From: an uncultured Collinsella sp.
GTDB lineage: Bacteria; Actinomycetota; Coriobacteriia; Coriobacteriales; Coriobacteriaceae
Reading direction: 5' to 3'
Assembly: GCA_900550735.1 (NCBI GenBank)
Contig: URTD01000037.1
Span: 1-12,796 of the forward strand
Length of the DNA stretch: 12,796 bases
Shown here: piece by piece, positions 5,969 to 12,796 of the stretch
Layout: each line of letters begins with the position of its first letter
Numbering within the stretch: the first letter of the stretch is position 1
Program-made: the position numbers and the translations under genes
The notes under the pieces: generated by a model
Databases searched by the model: none
Seen by the model: the letters and a program-made list of their open reading frames with translations, nothing else
Told to the model about the DNA's origin: nothing

Positions 5969-7435
5969 ATGAACGAGAACGAGCTGATCGGTCTGCTCGA
6001 GTCTTTAAGGCGCATGGGCTCGGACGATCTTAACGTCGAGGTCAAGGAGAGCGCCACGACGCTTTCTCACGACGTATGGGAAACGGTTAGCGCATTCGCG
6101 AATACCGCCGGCGGAATTATCGTGCTCGGCGTGAGCGAGCGCGCGGGCTTTGTCCCGGTTGAGAACTTTGAGACCGAGAAGGTGCTCAACCAATTTGTCG
6201 CAGGCATGGGTGATGCCGGCGGTCGCGGAAAACTGGCCAATCCGCCCAAATACACTATTGAGCGCGTGGAGCTTCGAGGCACCGTGGTTCTGGTTATCAC
6301 GATTGAGGAGCTCGACCCGTCGAGCAAGCCTTGTTATGTCATAGAGCGGGGCGCTCAAGGCGGCAGCTACAAACGCATCGATGATAAAGATGTTCCGCTC
6401 TCGTCGACCGAGGTCCTGTCCTTGTCATCGTATGAGCGGACGAGCCCCAGTGATCGCGATGCAGTGCCCGGCGCGGTCGCAGGCGATCTTGACGAGGCCC
6501 TGGTCGACCGCACGATAGAGCGTGCTTTCTCACTGACACCTCGTGCGATGCGCGGCGCGCCGGACAAGAAAACGAAGCTGGAGCGCCTGAATTTCCTCGA
6601 CTCCCAGGGCAATGTCACTAAGGCCGGACTCCTGGCCGCGGGTGCCTATCCTCAGCAGTTCTATCCCAAGCTCTTTATCGATGTGGCGGTCTATGCCGGA
6701 ACGCAGAAGGGCGCGGCGGGGTCGCTGAGGTTCATGGACCGCACAATCTGTGAGGGAACGTTGGGCGAGATGATCTCGGATGCCGTCGCAGCTGTCGCCA
6801 AAAACCTGCGCCGCATCTCGACCGTCCAAGGCATCTCGCGTATCGACTCGCTGGAGATTCCCGAGGAGGTTCTGCGCGAGGCAATCGCCAACGCCGTAAT
6901 CCATCGAGAATACGGGGATCGGTTCTGTGGACAATCGATTGCCGTCGACGTCTTTGACGATCGTGTCGAGGTGACGAATCCTGGCGGCCTTTACGGGGGA
7001 AAGACTCGCGAGAACTTGTTTGACGGCAGCTCCCGATGCCGTAACGCGACGCTTGTGAAGCTCATGTCGATTGTCCCGCTGCCGGATGGCGCAGGTTCGC
7101 CGGCTGAGGGCAATGGCTCGGGCATCCCGATGATGATCGATGCTATGCGCGCGCATGGTCTGGCCGAGCCCCTGTTCTGCCCCGGATTCGATCGGTTCAA
7201 GGTCGTACTTTACCGTTCAAAGATCGAGCCGGTCGATCATGGCGGGGGCTTAATTGTGACGGCACTCAAACACTACGGCGAGCTGGGGACGCGCGAGCTG
7301 GCAGAGCGCACAGGGCTCACAATTTCCCAGGTTAGGTCGCGCGTCAACGCGCTCATTGCTCAAGGCGAGCTTGAGCCCACGGCGCCGGCGACGAGCCGCA
7401 ACCGCAAGTATCGACTGTCGGAGCGCGTGGGATAG
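5969..7435 (+). CDS. AlbA_2 / HATPase_c_4 domain ATP-binding regulator-like protein
   Basis: This 488-residue protein has the three-part build of COG2865-type 'predicted transcriptional regulators'. The N-terminal AlbA_2 (Schlafen AAA_4-like) domain shows VEVKES at 23-28 and FANTAGGIIVLGV at 43-55. A HATPase_c_4 region around residues 300-360 shows LREAIANAVIHREY and NPGGLYGGKT, the latter a likely nucleotide-binding loop. A winged helix near 440-475 contains TRELAERTGLTISQVRSRVNALI. The ATG at 5969 is chosen over GTG 5963 because AAAGG (5956-5960) is then properly spaced. It is a single-gene unit preceded by the GAGAGATA array, which suggests autoregulation. Members of this family are often linked to stress, mobile elements or defence, but their biochemical role is mostly unknown; no claim is made here beyond DNA and nucleotide binding. 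Confidence 0.85.
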   Translation: MNENELIGLLESLRRMGSDDLNVEVKESATTLSHDVWETVSAFANTAGGIIVLGVSERAGFVPVENFETEKVLNQFVAGMGDAGGRGKLANPPKYTIERVELRGTVVLVITIEELDPSSKPCYVIERGAQGGSYKRIDDKDVPLSSTEVLSLSSYERTSPSDRDAVPGAVAGDLDEALVDRTIERAFSLTPRAMRGAPDKKTKLERLNFLDSQGNVTKAGLLAAGAYPQQFYPKLFIDVAVYAGTQKGAAGSLRFMDRTICEGTLGEMISDAVAAVAKNLRRISTVQGISRIDSLEIPEEVLREAIANAVIHREYGDRFCGQSIAVDVFDDRVEVTNPGGLYGGKTRENLFDGSSRCRNATLVKLMSIVPLPDGAGSPAEGNGSGIPMMIDAMRAHGLAEPLFCPGFDRFKVVLYRSKIEPVDHGGGLIVTALKHYGELGTRELAERTGLTISQVRSRVNALIAQGELEPTAPATSRNRKYRLSERVG

Positions 7436-7535
7436 ATGCGTTAGTGGACGAGGCGACCCAATAATCGACCCTCGATTGGCGTCCATTAAGGTAAAGCGGT
7501 TTTTGCCCAGTCGACGGTGATACTAAAGACTCGGC

Positions 7536-8027
7536 TTACGCCGGCATGGCCCCGAACCCGTCTATCAAGAACAGCCTAAGAACCAGCTTGATGACATTTC
7601 CCGGTTTGACTTCTGCCGCGTCAAAGACGTGGCACTCGGCGAGCTCGCTGCAGTATGCATAGATGTCGCGGATAAGGTCCGCGCCCGAGAGCGTAAACAT
7701 GTAGCCTGCGTCCGAAAGCGCATTGGGCGCGGCAGGCAACTTGGCCATGTGGCAGAACGTTTGCAGGTCGGGCGCCATAACGTTCTGGTAGTCGAGGTGG
7801 CCGTTGGCATCCTGCGCGGCAAGCTCCAATTGGCGCGCAAAATCCAGCGCCGCCGCTAACACAAAGCTCGGCGTAGGCGCATTGACGTCCTGAGTGGTCG
7901 CCACAAGCCTGCCCGCCGCCTGCGTGACAAGCCAAGCGACCTCGCGCTGGCAACGCACGGCCTTGCGCGTAACCGGCTTGATGGACGAAGAAGAAACGCT
8001 CCCCTTAGGCGGATTCGAAGCAGCCAC
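7536..8027 (-). CDS. Conserved-looking hypothetical protein, 163 aa
   Basis: I do not recognise this protein. It starts with GTG at 8027, supported by GGGAGGG five bases upstream on its strand; a nearby ATG is out of frame. The first 20 residues are Ser/Lys-rich and probably disordered, followed by a region that looks mainly helical (ALDFARQLELAAQDANGHLD, then ALSDAGYMFTLSGADLIRDIYAYCSELAE). It has one Cys in FCHMAK and one in AYCSEL, with no zinc-site spacing, no signal peptide and no clear membrane segment. It faces the AlbA_2-type gene tail to tail (100 bases between stops) and follows the methyltransferase in the same direction but behind that gene's terminator, so it probably has its own promoter. 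The codon use and ribosome site support a real gene. Confidence 0.7.
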   Translation of the reverse strand: MAASNPPKGSVSSSSIKPVTRKAVRCQREVAWLVTQAAGRLVATTQDVNAPTPSFVLAAALDFARQLELAAQDANGHLDYQNVMAPDLQTFCHMAKLPAAPNALSDAGYMFTLSGADLIRDIYAYCSELAECHVFDAAEVKPGNVIKLVLRLFLIDGFGAMPA

Positions 8028-8084
8028 AAGACCCTCCCATGAACAATCCGGCCCAACAAGCCCGGATGAAACACGTGCTGCATC

Positions 8085-8090
8085 AGTATA
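8085..8090 (-). promoter_or_regulatory. Candidate -10 element for the 163-aa protein gene
   Basis: The minus strand reads TATACT here, 57 bases before the GTG start, with no good -35. It lies just beyond the methyltransferase terminator, as expected for a separate transcript. Confidence 0.35.
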
Positions 8091-8106
8091 CAGGGGAGTG
8101 GAGTGG

Positions 8107-8141
8107 AAAAACGGAGCCGACAGCGTGAACTGCCGGCTCCG
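8107..8141 (-). terminator. Intrinsic terminator of the methyltransferase gene
   Basis: On the minus strand CGGAGCCG (8141-8134) pairs with CGGCTCCG (8119-8112), extended inward by CAG/CTG after one mismatch, and five T residues follow (8111-8107). It begins 11 bases after the methyltransferase stop codon. Confidence 0.85.
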
Positions 8142-8152
8142 GATTGCTTGCC

Positions 8153-9415
8153 TTAGAGGCCGTACACTTCGACCATAGCTTCGCCAATGCGATGGGGCAC
8201 GCCGGTGACGAGTGCGTTGCCCATGCAGAAGGCTCGATGGCCGTCAGTCATGCCCGTATCGGTCCAGCCTTTCGGGAATCCCTGAAGCTGATCGAGCTCG
8301 TCGGGAACGAGACGGCGGAAACGGCCATCGGGACATTCGATGACGTGCTTGAAGCGGCTCGCTCCTGTGCCGCCTTCTCCTGTGAGGATGGTGCGGCTCG
8401 GCTTGTCGGTGGCATCCGGGAAGCTCATGGCTCCCTCGGAATACGTGTACGTAAAGCCTGTCTTTTTGTTAGTGCGCTCTTCGCGCTTGCTGCCCTTAAG
8501 GTAGCGCCAGTCGGGAAGCTTTTCGTCGGAGATGTAAAACTGCTCCGGGACATCAGCCTCGTCGACAAGCACGTCGCCAAGCACGTGACGCTCACTGTGA
8601 TAGTCCTCGGCAAAGTCGCAGGTCAGAACATGACAGCCCTGCATGACGCCAGCATTCTTGAATTGAGAGGTCTTTTGGCCGACGCCAAAACGAGTTGAGT
8701 TCTCGTAGGGGTCGGGTAAAACGTCAAGCTCGGACATCTCGTCGGGATAGATGGCGGGGAAGGCTTTAGCCATGACGCCGTTGTGCATGCGATCAACGAG
8801 ATCAACCTTGCCAGCGCCCTTTTCGCAGAAGATATAAACACGTTTGCGACGCTGGGGGAAACCGTATTCGGCAGAGTTGACCACGCGCCATTCGACCGTG
8901 TAGTCGAGGTCGGCAAGACAGCTTAGGATGATGGCGAAGTCGCGACCGCGTTGAGACGCGGGCGACTTGAGCAAGCGGTCAACGTTCTCAAAGAGACCGA
9001 ACTTGGGCTTTTTCATTTCGAGGAAATGATAGATGTCCCACCAGAGGACACCCTTCTTGCCCTCGATGCCGTGTGCCTGATTGAGGGGACGCGCGACAGA
9101 GTAGTCCTGGCAAGGGAAGCCACCAACGACCATTTGCACGTCGGGGATTTTAATTTCGCCGGCTTCAGCCTGCTCCAGGACCTTATTGATATCTTCGTTG
9201 ACAACGGAATCTTCGCCAAAGCGGTCCATGTAACAACGTGCCGCAAACTGACGCGCCTTGGTTCCGGGCGGTTCCCACTGGTTGGCCCAAATGGTGCGGA
9301 AGGGGCCGGCTGGTTTCATATAGAAATTGGGATAACGAGGGTCGGCATAGCCTTCGAGGCCCAGACGAAATCCGCCGACGCCAGCAAAAAGCTCGGCAAT
9401 TTTGACCTCTGACAT
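8153..9415 (-). CDS. Type II DNA (cytosine-5-)-methyltransferase, likely GATC-specific
   Basis: The 420-residue protein shows the ordered motifs of C5-cytosine methyltransferases: motif I ELFAGVGGFRLGLE (8-21, S-adenosylmethionine binding), motif IV GGFPCQDYS with catalytic Cys102, motif VI ENV (143-145), motif VIII QRRKRVYI (188-195) and motif X GNALVTGVPHRIGEAM near the C-terminus. It transfers a methyl group to carbon 5 of cytosine to protect the host DNA from the partner nuclease. Size and partner fit M.Sau3AI-like enzymes, so GATC is the probable site, but the target-recognition region was not aligned. The ATG at 9415 places motif I close to the N-terminus, as is usual; its ribosome site is weak (GGA). 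A longer reading from 9484 is possible but adds 23 residues with no family support. It diverges from the endonuclease gene across a 165-bp gap. Confidence 0.93.
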   Translation of the reverse strand: MSEVKIAELFAGVGGFRLGLEGYADPRYPNFYMKPAGPFRTIWANQWEPPGTKARQFAARCYMDRFGEDSVVNEDINKVLEQAEAGEIKIPDVQMVVGGFPCQDYSVARPLNQAHGIEGKKGVLWWDIYHFLEMKKPKFGLFENVDRLLKSPASQRGRDFAIILSCLADLDYTVEWRVVNSAEYGFPQRRKRVYIFCEKGAGKVDLVDRMHNGVMAKAFPAIYPDEMSELDVLPDPYENSTRFGVGQKTSQFKNAGVMQGCHVLTCDFAEDYHSERHVLGDVLVDEADVPEQFYISDEKLPDWRYLKGSKREERTNKKTGFTYTYSEGAMSFPDATDKPSRTILTGEGGTGASRFKHVIECPDGRFRRLVPDELDQLQGFPKGWTDTGMTDGHRAFCMGNALVTGVPHRIGEAMVEVYGL

Positions 9416-9439
9416 GTTATTCCAATCGATATAACGAAC

Positions 9440-9449
9440 GTTTATAAAC
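9440..9449. promoter_or_regulatory. Palindrome GTTTATAAAC in the methyltransferase leader
   Basis: A perfect 10-bp palindrome lies 24 bases upstream of the methyltransferase start, within the divergent control region. It may be an operator that balances methyltransferase and nuclease expression, since no separate controller protein gene is visible. Short AT-rich palindromes also arise by chance. Confidence 0.3.
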
Positions 9450-9455
9450 TCAACA

Positions 9456-9484
9456 ACGATAACCGATCTGGGAAAAAAGATCAA
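9456..9484 (-). promoter_or_regulatory. Candidate promoter of the methyltransferase gene
   Basis: On the minus strand TTGATC (9484-9479) and TATCGT (9461-9456) are spaced by 17 bases, each matching consensus at four of six positions. The -35 element contains GATC, the predicted methylation site, so methylation might influence it. This is speculative. Confidence 0.35.
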
Positions 9485-9580
9485 CCCTTGATTTTATCAC
9501 TCTGAGAATGCTCATCATTGGTGTGCAAGTTTGTGTAATGGACTACCATGGAAAACTGATTGCGAGTTTCGGAGGTACCC

Positions 9581-11086
9581 ATGTCCAAGAAGCACCTCGA
9601 TTTCAAGCGTATGCTTGACGATACTGATTTTTCTGACCCCTCAAGCATCGAGCGGTATGCTGCCAATCTCGACGGGATGACGTTTCGCGATATTCTTGAG
9701 CTTGGCATTGCGCCGGAGGGGGAGAGCGCGCCCAAGGACTTTGGCTCCAAAAAGTACAAGGGCGGTATGGGGACCCTGATCGAGGAGCGTTACTTTGGCT
9801 ACAAGGCCAACAGCGACGACCGGCCGGACTTTCCCGAGGCGGGTGTCGAGCTCAAGGCAACGTGTTTTGACGTACTTAAAGACGGTCGTAAATCTGCCGG
9901 TGAACGTCTTGTCCTGACCATGATTCCTTACGACCGTCCCGTTTCGCTCGACTATGACAATTCGCACCTCAAGACCAAGCTCAGCAATATCCTGTTGATT
10001 TACTACGGCCGCGATCGTTCCATCGATAAATACGATCAACGCATTGAGCGTGCGGTCATGGTTCGTCTGCCCGAAGAGGATATGAAGATCATCCGCGCTG
10101 ACTACGAGAAAATCATTTCGTACATTCAGGATGGTCGCGCAGACGAGCTGTCGGAGGGCATGACCACCTACTTGGGCGCCTGCACAAAGGGCGCAACCGA
10201 AGCGACAATGTGGGTCGACCAGTACTACGAGTACTTCAATACCGATACGGGCGAGATCGAACGCCGTCGCGCGAAGCGTCGCGCCTTTTCTCTCAAACGC
10301 TCGTACATGGACTATGTGCTTCACGCCTATGTTCTCGGCGCCCCGCGTATCGGCGAGAGCATCGTTCGAGGCGACGACGAGTCCATTGATTTCGAAAGTT
10401 ACGTAACTGGACTTATCGAGCAACACTATGGCGAAACTGATCACCAGATTGCGGAGCAATACGGGTTGGAGTACACGGGCAATAAAGCGCAGTGGACAAC
10501 GCTCGTCTATCGTATGCTCGGAATCAAAAACAATGCTGCCGAGGAATTCGTCAAGGCAGGCATTTCCGTCCGAACCGTTCGAGTTAACAACAGGGGGCAC
10601 ATCGAACAGGCTATGTCGTTCCCACCGTTTGAGTTCAAGCGTTTGATTGAAGAAGACTGGGAGACGTCGCCTCTTCATGCGTGCCTTGAGACCAATCGCT
10701 TTTTCTTCGTTGTGTTCCGTGAGGACCACGATGGCGTGCTGCGTCTCGACCGTTGTTTGTTCTGGGCGATGGGAGAAAACGAAATCGAAGGTCCTGCGAA
10801 AGCTTGTTGGGATGAGACGCGAAAGGTGATACGTGAGGGCGTTGAGCTCAATCCGTATCGGGATGCGAGCGGAAAGCTCAAAGTGACTAACAATCTGCCC
10901 GGTATGGCGGACAACCCAATTGTTCACGTTCGCCCGCATACGTCAAAAGCGGCTTACAGGTTTGCCGATGGAACAGAGATCGGTGACATCGCAAGGAATG
11001 CTTACGAACTGCCCGACGGGCGCTGGATGACGAAGCAATCGTTCTGGTTCAACAAGGGCTACCTGGAGCACATTCTGGGGCTGTAG
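9581..11086 (+). CDS. Sau3AI/MutH-family type II restriction endonuclease
   Basis: This 501-residue protein resembles Sau3AI, which cuts GATC. In the N-terminal MutH-like domain, Glu69, Asp83, Glu90 and Lys92 (in RPDFPEAGVELKAT) have the same 14-7-2 spacing as the metal-binding catalytic residues of MutH. Further shared stretches are ERLVLTMI, ELSEGMTTYLGACTKGA, RAFSLKRSYMDYVL, MSFPPFEFK and HVRPHTSKAAYRF. In Sau3AI the second MutH-like half is catalytically inactive and serves as a second DNA-binding, regulatory domain; the visible C-terminal half fits that. GGAGG (9571-9575) sits six bases before the ATG at 9581, so a TTG at 9560 is unlikely. It diverges from the methyltransferase, its protective partner. 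Length is close to that of Sau3AI (about 490). Confidence 0.92.
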   Translation: MSKKHLDFKRMLDDTDFSDPSSIERYAANLDGMTFRDILELGIAPEGESAPKDFGSKKYKGGMGTLIEERYFGYKANSDDRPDFPEAGVELKATCFDVLKDGRKSAGERLVLTMIPYDRPVSLDYDNSHLKTKLSNILLIYYGRDRSIDKYDQRIERAVMVRLPEEDMKIIRADYEKIISYIQDGRADELSEGMTTYLGACTKGATEATMWVDQYYEYFNTDTGEIERRRAKRRAFSLKRSYMDYVLHAYVLGAPRIGESIVRGDDESIDFESYVTGLIEQHYGETDHQIAEQYGLEYTGNKAQWTTLVYRMLGIKNNAAEEFVKAGISVRTVRVNNRGHIEQAMSFPPFEFKRLIEEDWETSPLHACLETNRFFFVVFREDHDGVLRLDRCLFWAMGENEIEGPAKACWDETRKVIREGVELNPYRDASGKLKVTNNLPGMADNPIVHVRPHTSKAAYRFADGTEIGDIARNAYELPDGRWMTKQSFWFNKGYLEHILGL

Positions 11087-11142
11087 CGTTTTGGGATTGT
11101 TTAACGATCGAGCTCCTGCTCCTCAATGCCTCGATGTCATCT

Positions 11143-11829
11143 CTACAAATAAATCCCCTCACCGAGTTGCTTGTGGAACTCGGCGTGATGGTCGCGTGCC
11201 CAGGTAAAGAGCGCCTGGTCAAAGTCGGTACGCGTGGCCGGGACGCCAAAGACGCCGGCAACTTCGACGCGTATAAACTCCAGTGCCGGCAGCTTGTTGA
11301 TGGCAGTGAGGGCAAACGGGGACGAGGGCTCCTCGAACAGATAGCGGCTGCCTTGCAGCGCGTCGCAACTGGTGCACGTGTTGCCGAGCGACGGGGCTTT
11401 GGAGGCTCGCGCGCCTACGGGCTTGTAGCCGCAGCGCTTATGAAGGTAGTCGCGGATCTCGCCCGGTACGCAGCCAAGAGCGGGCACGATGGCGAGTGCG
11501 TTGGCGTTGGCCGTGTCGATGGCAATGTACCCGGCTTCGTTGGGCGCGTGCGCGATGGCGATGCTCTCGTCGTTATCGGTTCGATAGGGAATGCCGAAGG
11601 CCGCGACCGAGGTCTCTTTGTGACACTTCCAGCACTCGCGCTTGCCCAGTACTAGATATATATACGGCGCTGAGGGGTCGGATCGGTCAACACCGGGCAG
11701 CCACTCGGCAAAGGGCTCGGGGTTGACGCCGCTGGGTACATACCAGATCTTCTTGGTCCGGTCCCATTTGGCGCCCAGCGCCTTGGCTTCTTCTTTGTGC
11801 GAAAAGGGGACATCGAGCTCGGTGCGCAT
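11143..11829 (-). CDS. DUF5710-domain protein with two CxxC pairs
   Basis: The 228-residue protein opens with a DUF5710-like module: LDVPFSHKEEAKALGAKWDR then KIWYVPSG (residues 5-34), a short fold often fused to DNA-processing or unknown domains. The middle and C-terminal parts are not recognised. CWKC (66-69) and CTSC (152-155) could together bind one zinc ion. The ATG at 11829 has AAGGAG at good spacing; the open frame runs much further upstream, but that part lacks the domain start and a ribosome site. It ends tail to tail with the endonuclease gene, 56 bases apart, with no convincing terminator between them. A role with the restriction-modification genes is possible only from position. 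The existence of the gene is well supported; the function is unknown. Confidence 0.8.
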   Translation of the reverse strand: MRTELDVPFSHKEEAKALGAKWDRTKKIWYVPSGVNPEPFAEWLPGVDRSDPSAPYIYLVLGKRECWKCHKETSVAAFGIPYRTDNDESIAIAHAPNEAGYIAIDTANANALAIVPALGCVPGEIRDYLHKRCGYKPVGARASKAPSLGNTCTSCDALQGSRYLFEEPSSPFALTAINKLPALEFIRVEVAGVFGVPATRTDFDQALFTWARDHHAEFHKQLGEGIYL

Positions 11830-12076
11830 GGCGGCTCCTTGGTGCTGCAGGTGCAAGTGGCTCAAGGATACCGCAGGGCGCAGACATCGCGGCGTTTTGC
11901 TGAGAAGTTGCGGCTCGGATGGGTTCGAGACGTGTTGGTCTCGGCCTCGGTGACTATTGGGGCGGTTTTGATTGACTGCGGAGTCAGCCGGGAGAGGCAC
12001 TTGGGTCGCTGACGCGGTTTTGTGTATGGGCAGGGTGGTTGCTTGGGCGGTTGGAGCAGCCAGCGGATTTGGCGGC
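11830..12076. other. Intergenic region between DUF5710 gene and tRNA terminator
   Basis: No gene is supported here. A weak -10-like TATCCT on the minus strand (11871-11866) could serve the DUF5710 gene. CGAGAC (11926-11931) and GTCTCG (11938-11943) form a 6-bp inverted repeat of unknown meaning. Confidence 0.4.
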
Positions 12077-12114
12077 ATAAAACAAAACAGCCCAGAGACA
12101 TAGTCTCTGAGCTG
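12077..12114 (-). terminator. Intrinsic terminator of the tRNA-Val gene
   Basis: On the minus strand a 12-bp stem (arms 12114-12103 and 12099-12088, one G-U pair) with a three-base loop is followed by TTTTGTTTT. It begins nine bases after the tRNA 3' end. Confidence 0.9.
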
Positions 12115-12122
12115 CGAACATT

Positions 12123-12197
12123 TGGTGGGCGTTAGAAGATTTGAACTTCTGACCTCTTCCGTGTCAGGGAAGCGCTCTCCCCCTGAGCTAAACGCCC
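12123..12197 (-). tRNA. tRNA-Val, anticodon GAC
   Basis: A full 75-nt cloverleaf reads on the minus strand. The acceptor arms are GGGCGTT and AACGCCC, the D arm is GCTC/GAGC, the anticodon stem is CTTCC/GGAAG with loop CTGACAC (anticodon GAC, reading GUC and GUU codons), and the T arm is AGAAG/CTTCT with TTCAAAT. The 3' ACCA is encoded in the DNA. It is a single-gene unit with its own promoter and terminator. Confidence 0.95.
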
Positions 12198-12226
12198 GAT
12201 CAAGGGTGCGCAAGCGCGCAAGGGAT

Positions 12227-12255
12227 AATATAACGGAGCCTGAACTCGGTGGCAA
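12227..12255 (-). promoter_or_regulatory. Promoter of the tRNA-Val gene
   Basis: On the minus strand TTGCCA (12255-12250) and TATATT (12232-12227) are spaced by exactly 17 bases and each match consensus at five of six positions. The palindrome ATTTTTAAAAAT (12260-12271) lies just upstream of the -35, as an UP element would. Confidence 0.8.
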
Positions 12256-12271
12256 GAACATTTTTAAAAAT

Positions 12272-12486
12272 CGCTTACATTGTGGAATTCGGGGGCTTTG
12301 TCGCATCCATTTCAAAAGAGCCTGCTGCCGCGATTTGGCTGTCGCATAATGCAAGGCCATTGCGGTATCGAGCTATGGAAAGACGCCTGCGGAATTGTCC
12401 TACCGATAAACGGACAAGCCTCCAGCTGGTGACTTCGCCGTGGTAAGGTAAGCCGAATTGTTTCCAGGCTGTTTCGGGGGAGTGGA
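12272..12486. other. Intergenic region upstream of the EamA gene
   Basis: No gene is supported. A -10-like CATAAT (12345-12350) lacks a good -35. TGTCGCAT is repeated directly at 12299-12306 and 12340-12347, and TTGTCC (12395-12400) with GGACAA (12412-12417) forms a 6-bp inverted repeat. The control region of the transporter gene must lie here, but its elements cannot be fixed. Confidence 0.4.
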
Positions 12487-12796
12487 ATGAGCAAAGAGTG
12501 TGTCGAGCAGGTCGAAGGCGCAGGGGCTTCGGTGCCGATGACCGATATATCGAACATTGATGTGCCCGAGGGCACCGACGAGCTCAGCCGCAACACCCGT
12601 CGCGCATGGCGCGACCGCCTGAACAGCGCTTCGACGCGCAAGATGATCACGGGCGTCTTGGCTACGCTGGTGGGCGGTTCGTTTTGGGGCTTCTCGGGCA
12701 CCAGCGCGAGTTTTTTGTTCGATACCTACCATGTCGATACGCTGTGGCTTATGAGCGTGCGTCAGATTCTCGCCGGCCTGCTCTTTATGGCTGGGG
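12487..12796 (+). CDS. EamA/DMT-family membrane transporter, N-terminal part
   Basis: The gene runs off the right edge; 103 codons are visible. After a hydrophilic N-terminal extension of about 50 residues (longer than usual for the family) comes a first membrane helix, VLATLVGGSFWGFSGTSASF, then LWLMSVRQILAGLLFM at the start of the second. The small-residue-rich first helix followed by an Arg near the start of the second is typical of drug/metabolite exporters with EamA repeats, which have ten membrane segments. GGGGGAG just upstream of ATG 12487 is a strong ribosome site. Substrate cannot be told. Because most of the protein is missing, family placement rests on two helices. Confidence 0.75.
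   Translation, partial: MSKECVEQVEGAGASVPMTDISNIDVPEGTDELSRNTRRAWRDRLNSASTRKMITGVLATLVGGSFWGFSGTSASFLFDTYHVDTLWLMSVRQILAGLLFMAG

Noticed and set aside
7458..7479. Terminator between the AlbA_2-type gene and the 163-aa gene
   Set aside because: AATCGA/TCGATT makes only a 6-bp stem with a three-base loop and no T-run on either side, so it was not called.
9641..10939. A 432-codon open frame on the minus strand over the endonuclease gene
   Set aside because: It lies opposite a well-supported Sau3AI-like protein and has no domain features or ribosome site of its own.
9416..12197. Integration of a mobile island at the 3' end of tRNA-Val
   Set aside because: I found no second copy of the tRNA 3' end and no integrase gene in the window; the tRNA is intact with its own terminator.
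11830..12360. Upstream extension of the DUF5710 gene by about 177 codons
   Set aside because: The extension would run through the tRNA-Val gene and its terminator, and the domain begins right after the ATG at 11829, which has a good ribosome site.

Overview
The window looks like chromosomal DNA of a gut Actinomycetota bacterium of the class Coriobacteriia, most like Collinsella. This is inferred from the moderately high GC content, the gene set and the overall style of the proteins; no marker gene here proves it. All assignments come from reading motifs and remembered family features, without database searches.

Layout. (1) 1-530, minus strand: the N-terminal part of an M16C (PreP/Cym1-like) zinc metallopeptidase, cut by the window edge. 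(2) 802-5538, plus strand: a sugar-uptake locus. A GntR/HutC-type regulator is followed by mannose-family PTS components EIIA and EIIB, a strong terminator, a new promoter, a FrlB/GfrE/GfrF-like SIS-domain deglycase, a 13-bp intergenic hairpin, then EIIC and EIID (overlapping by one base) and a second terminator. The set resembles pathways that take up Amadori compounds (fructoselysine or glucoselysine) by PTS phosphorylation and split the 6-phosphate into glucose 6-phosphate and an amino acid. The exact substrate is inferred. (3) 5620-7435: an array of GAGAGATA repeats, organised as two 67-nt modules exactly 165 bp apart, lying directly upstream of an AlbA_2/HATPase_c_4/winged-helix regulator-like gene that it probably controls. 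(4) 7536-8027, minus: an unrecognised 163-aa protein. (5) 8107-11086: a divergent type II restriction-modification pair, a C5-cytosine methyltransferase (minus) and a Sau3AI/MutH-family endonuclease (plus), predicted to act on GATC. (6) 11143-11829, minus: a protein with an N-terminal DUF5710 domain and two CxxC pairs. (7) 12123-12197, minus: tRNA-Val (anticodon GAC) with a clear promoter and terminator. (8) 12487-end, plus: the start of an EamA/DMT-family membrane transporter.

How the genes work together. The PTS proteins would import and phosphorylate a sugar conjugate, the deglycase would cleave it, and the GntR regulator would sense a sugar-phosphate intermediate. Codon use in the deglycase gene is strongly biased to C- and G-ending codons compared with its neighbours, which suggests high expression. 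The restriction-modification pair with its unexplained neighbours (163-aa protein, DUF5710 protein, AlbA_2 regulator) forms an accessory-looking stretch between housekeeping genes. The least explained signals are the GAGAGATA array and several perfect inverted repeats at promoters or between operon genes.
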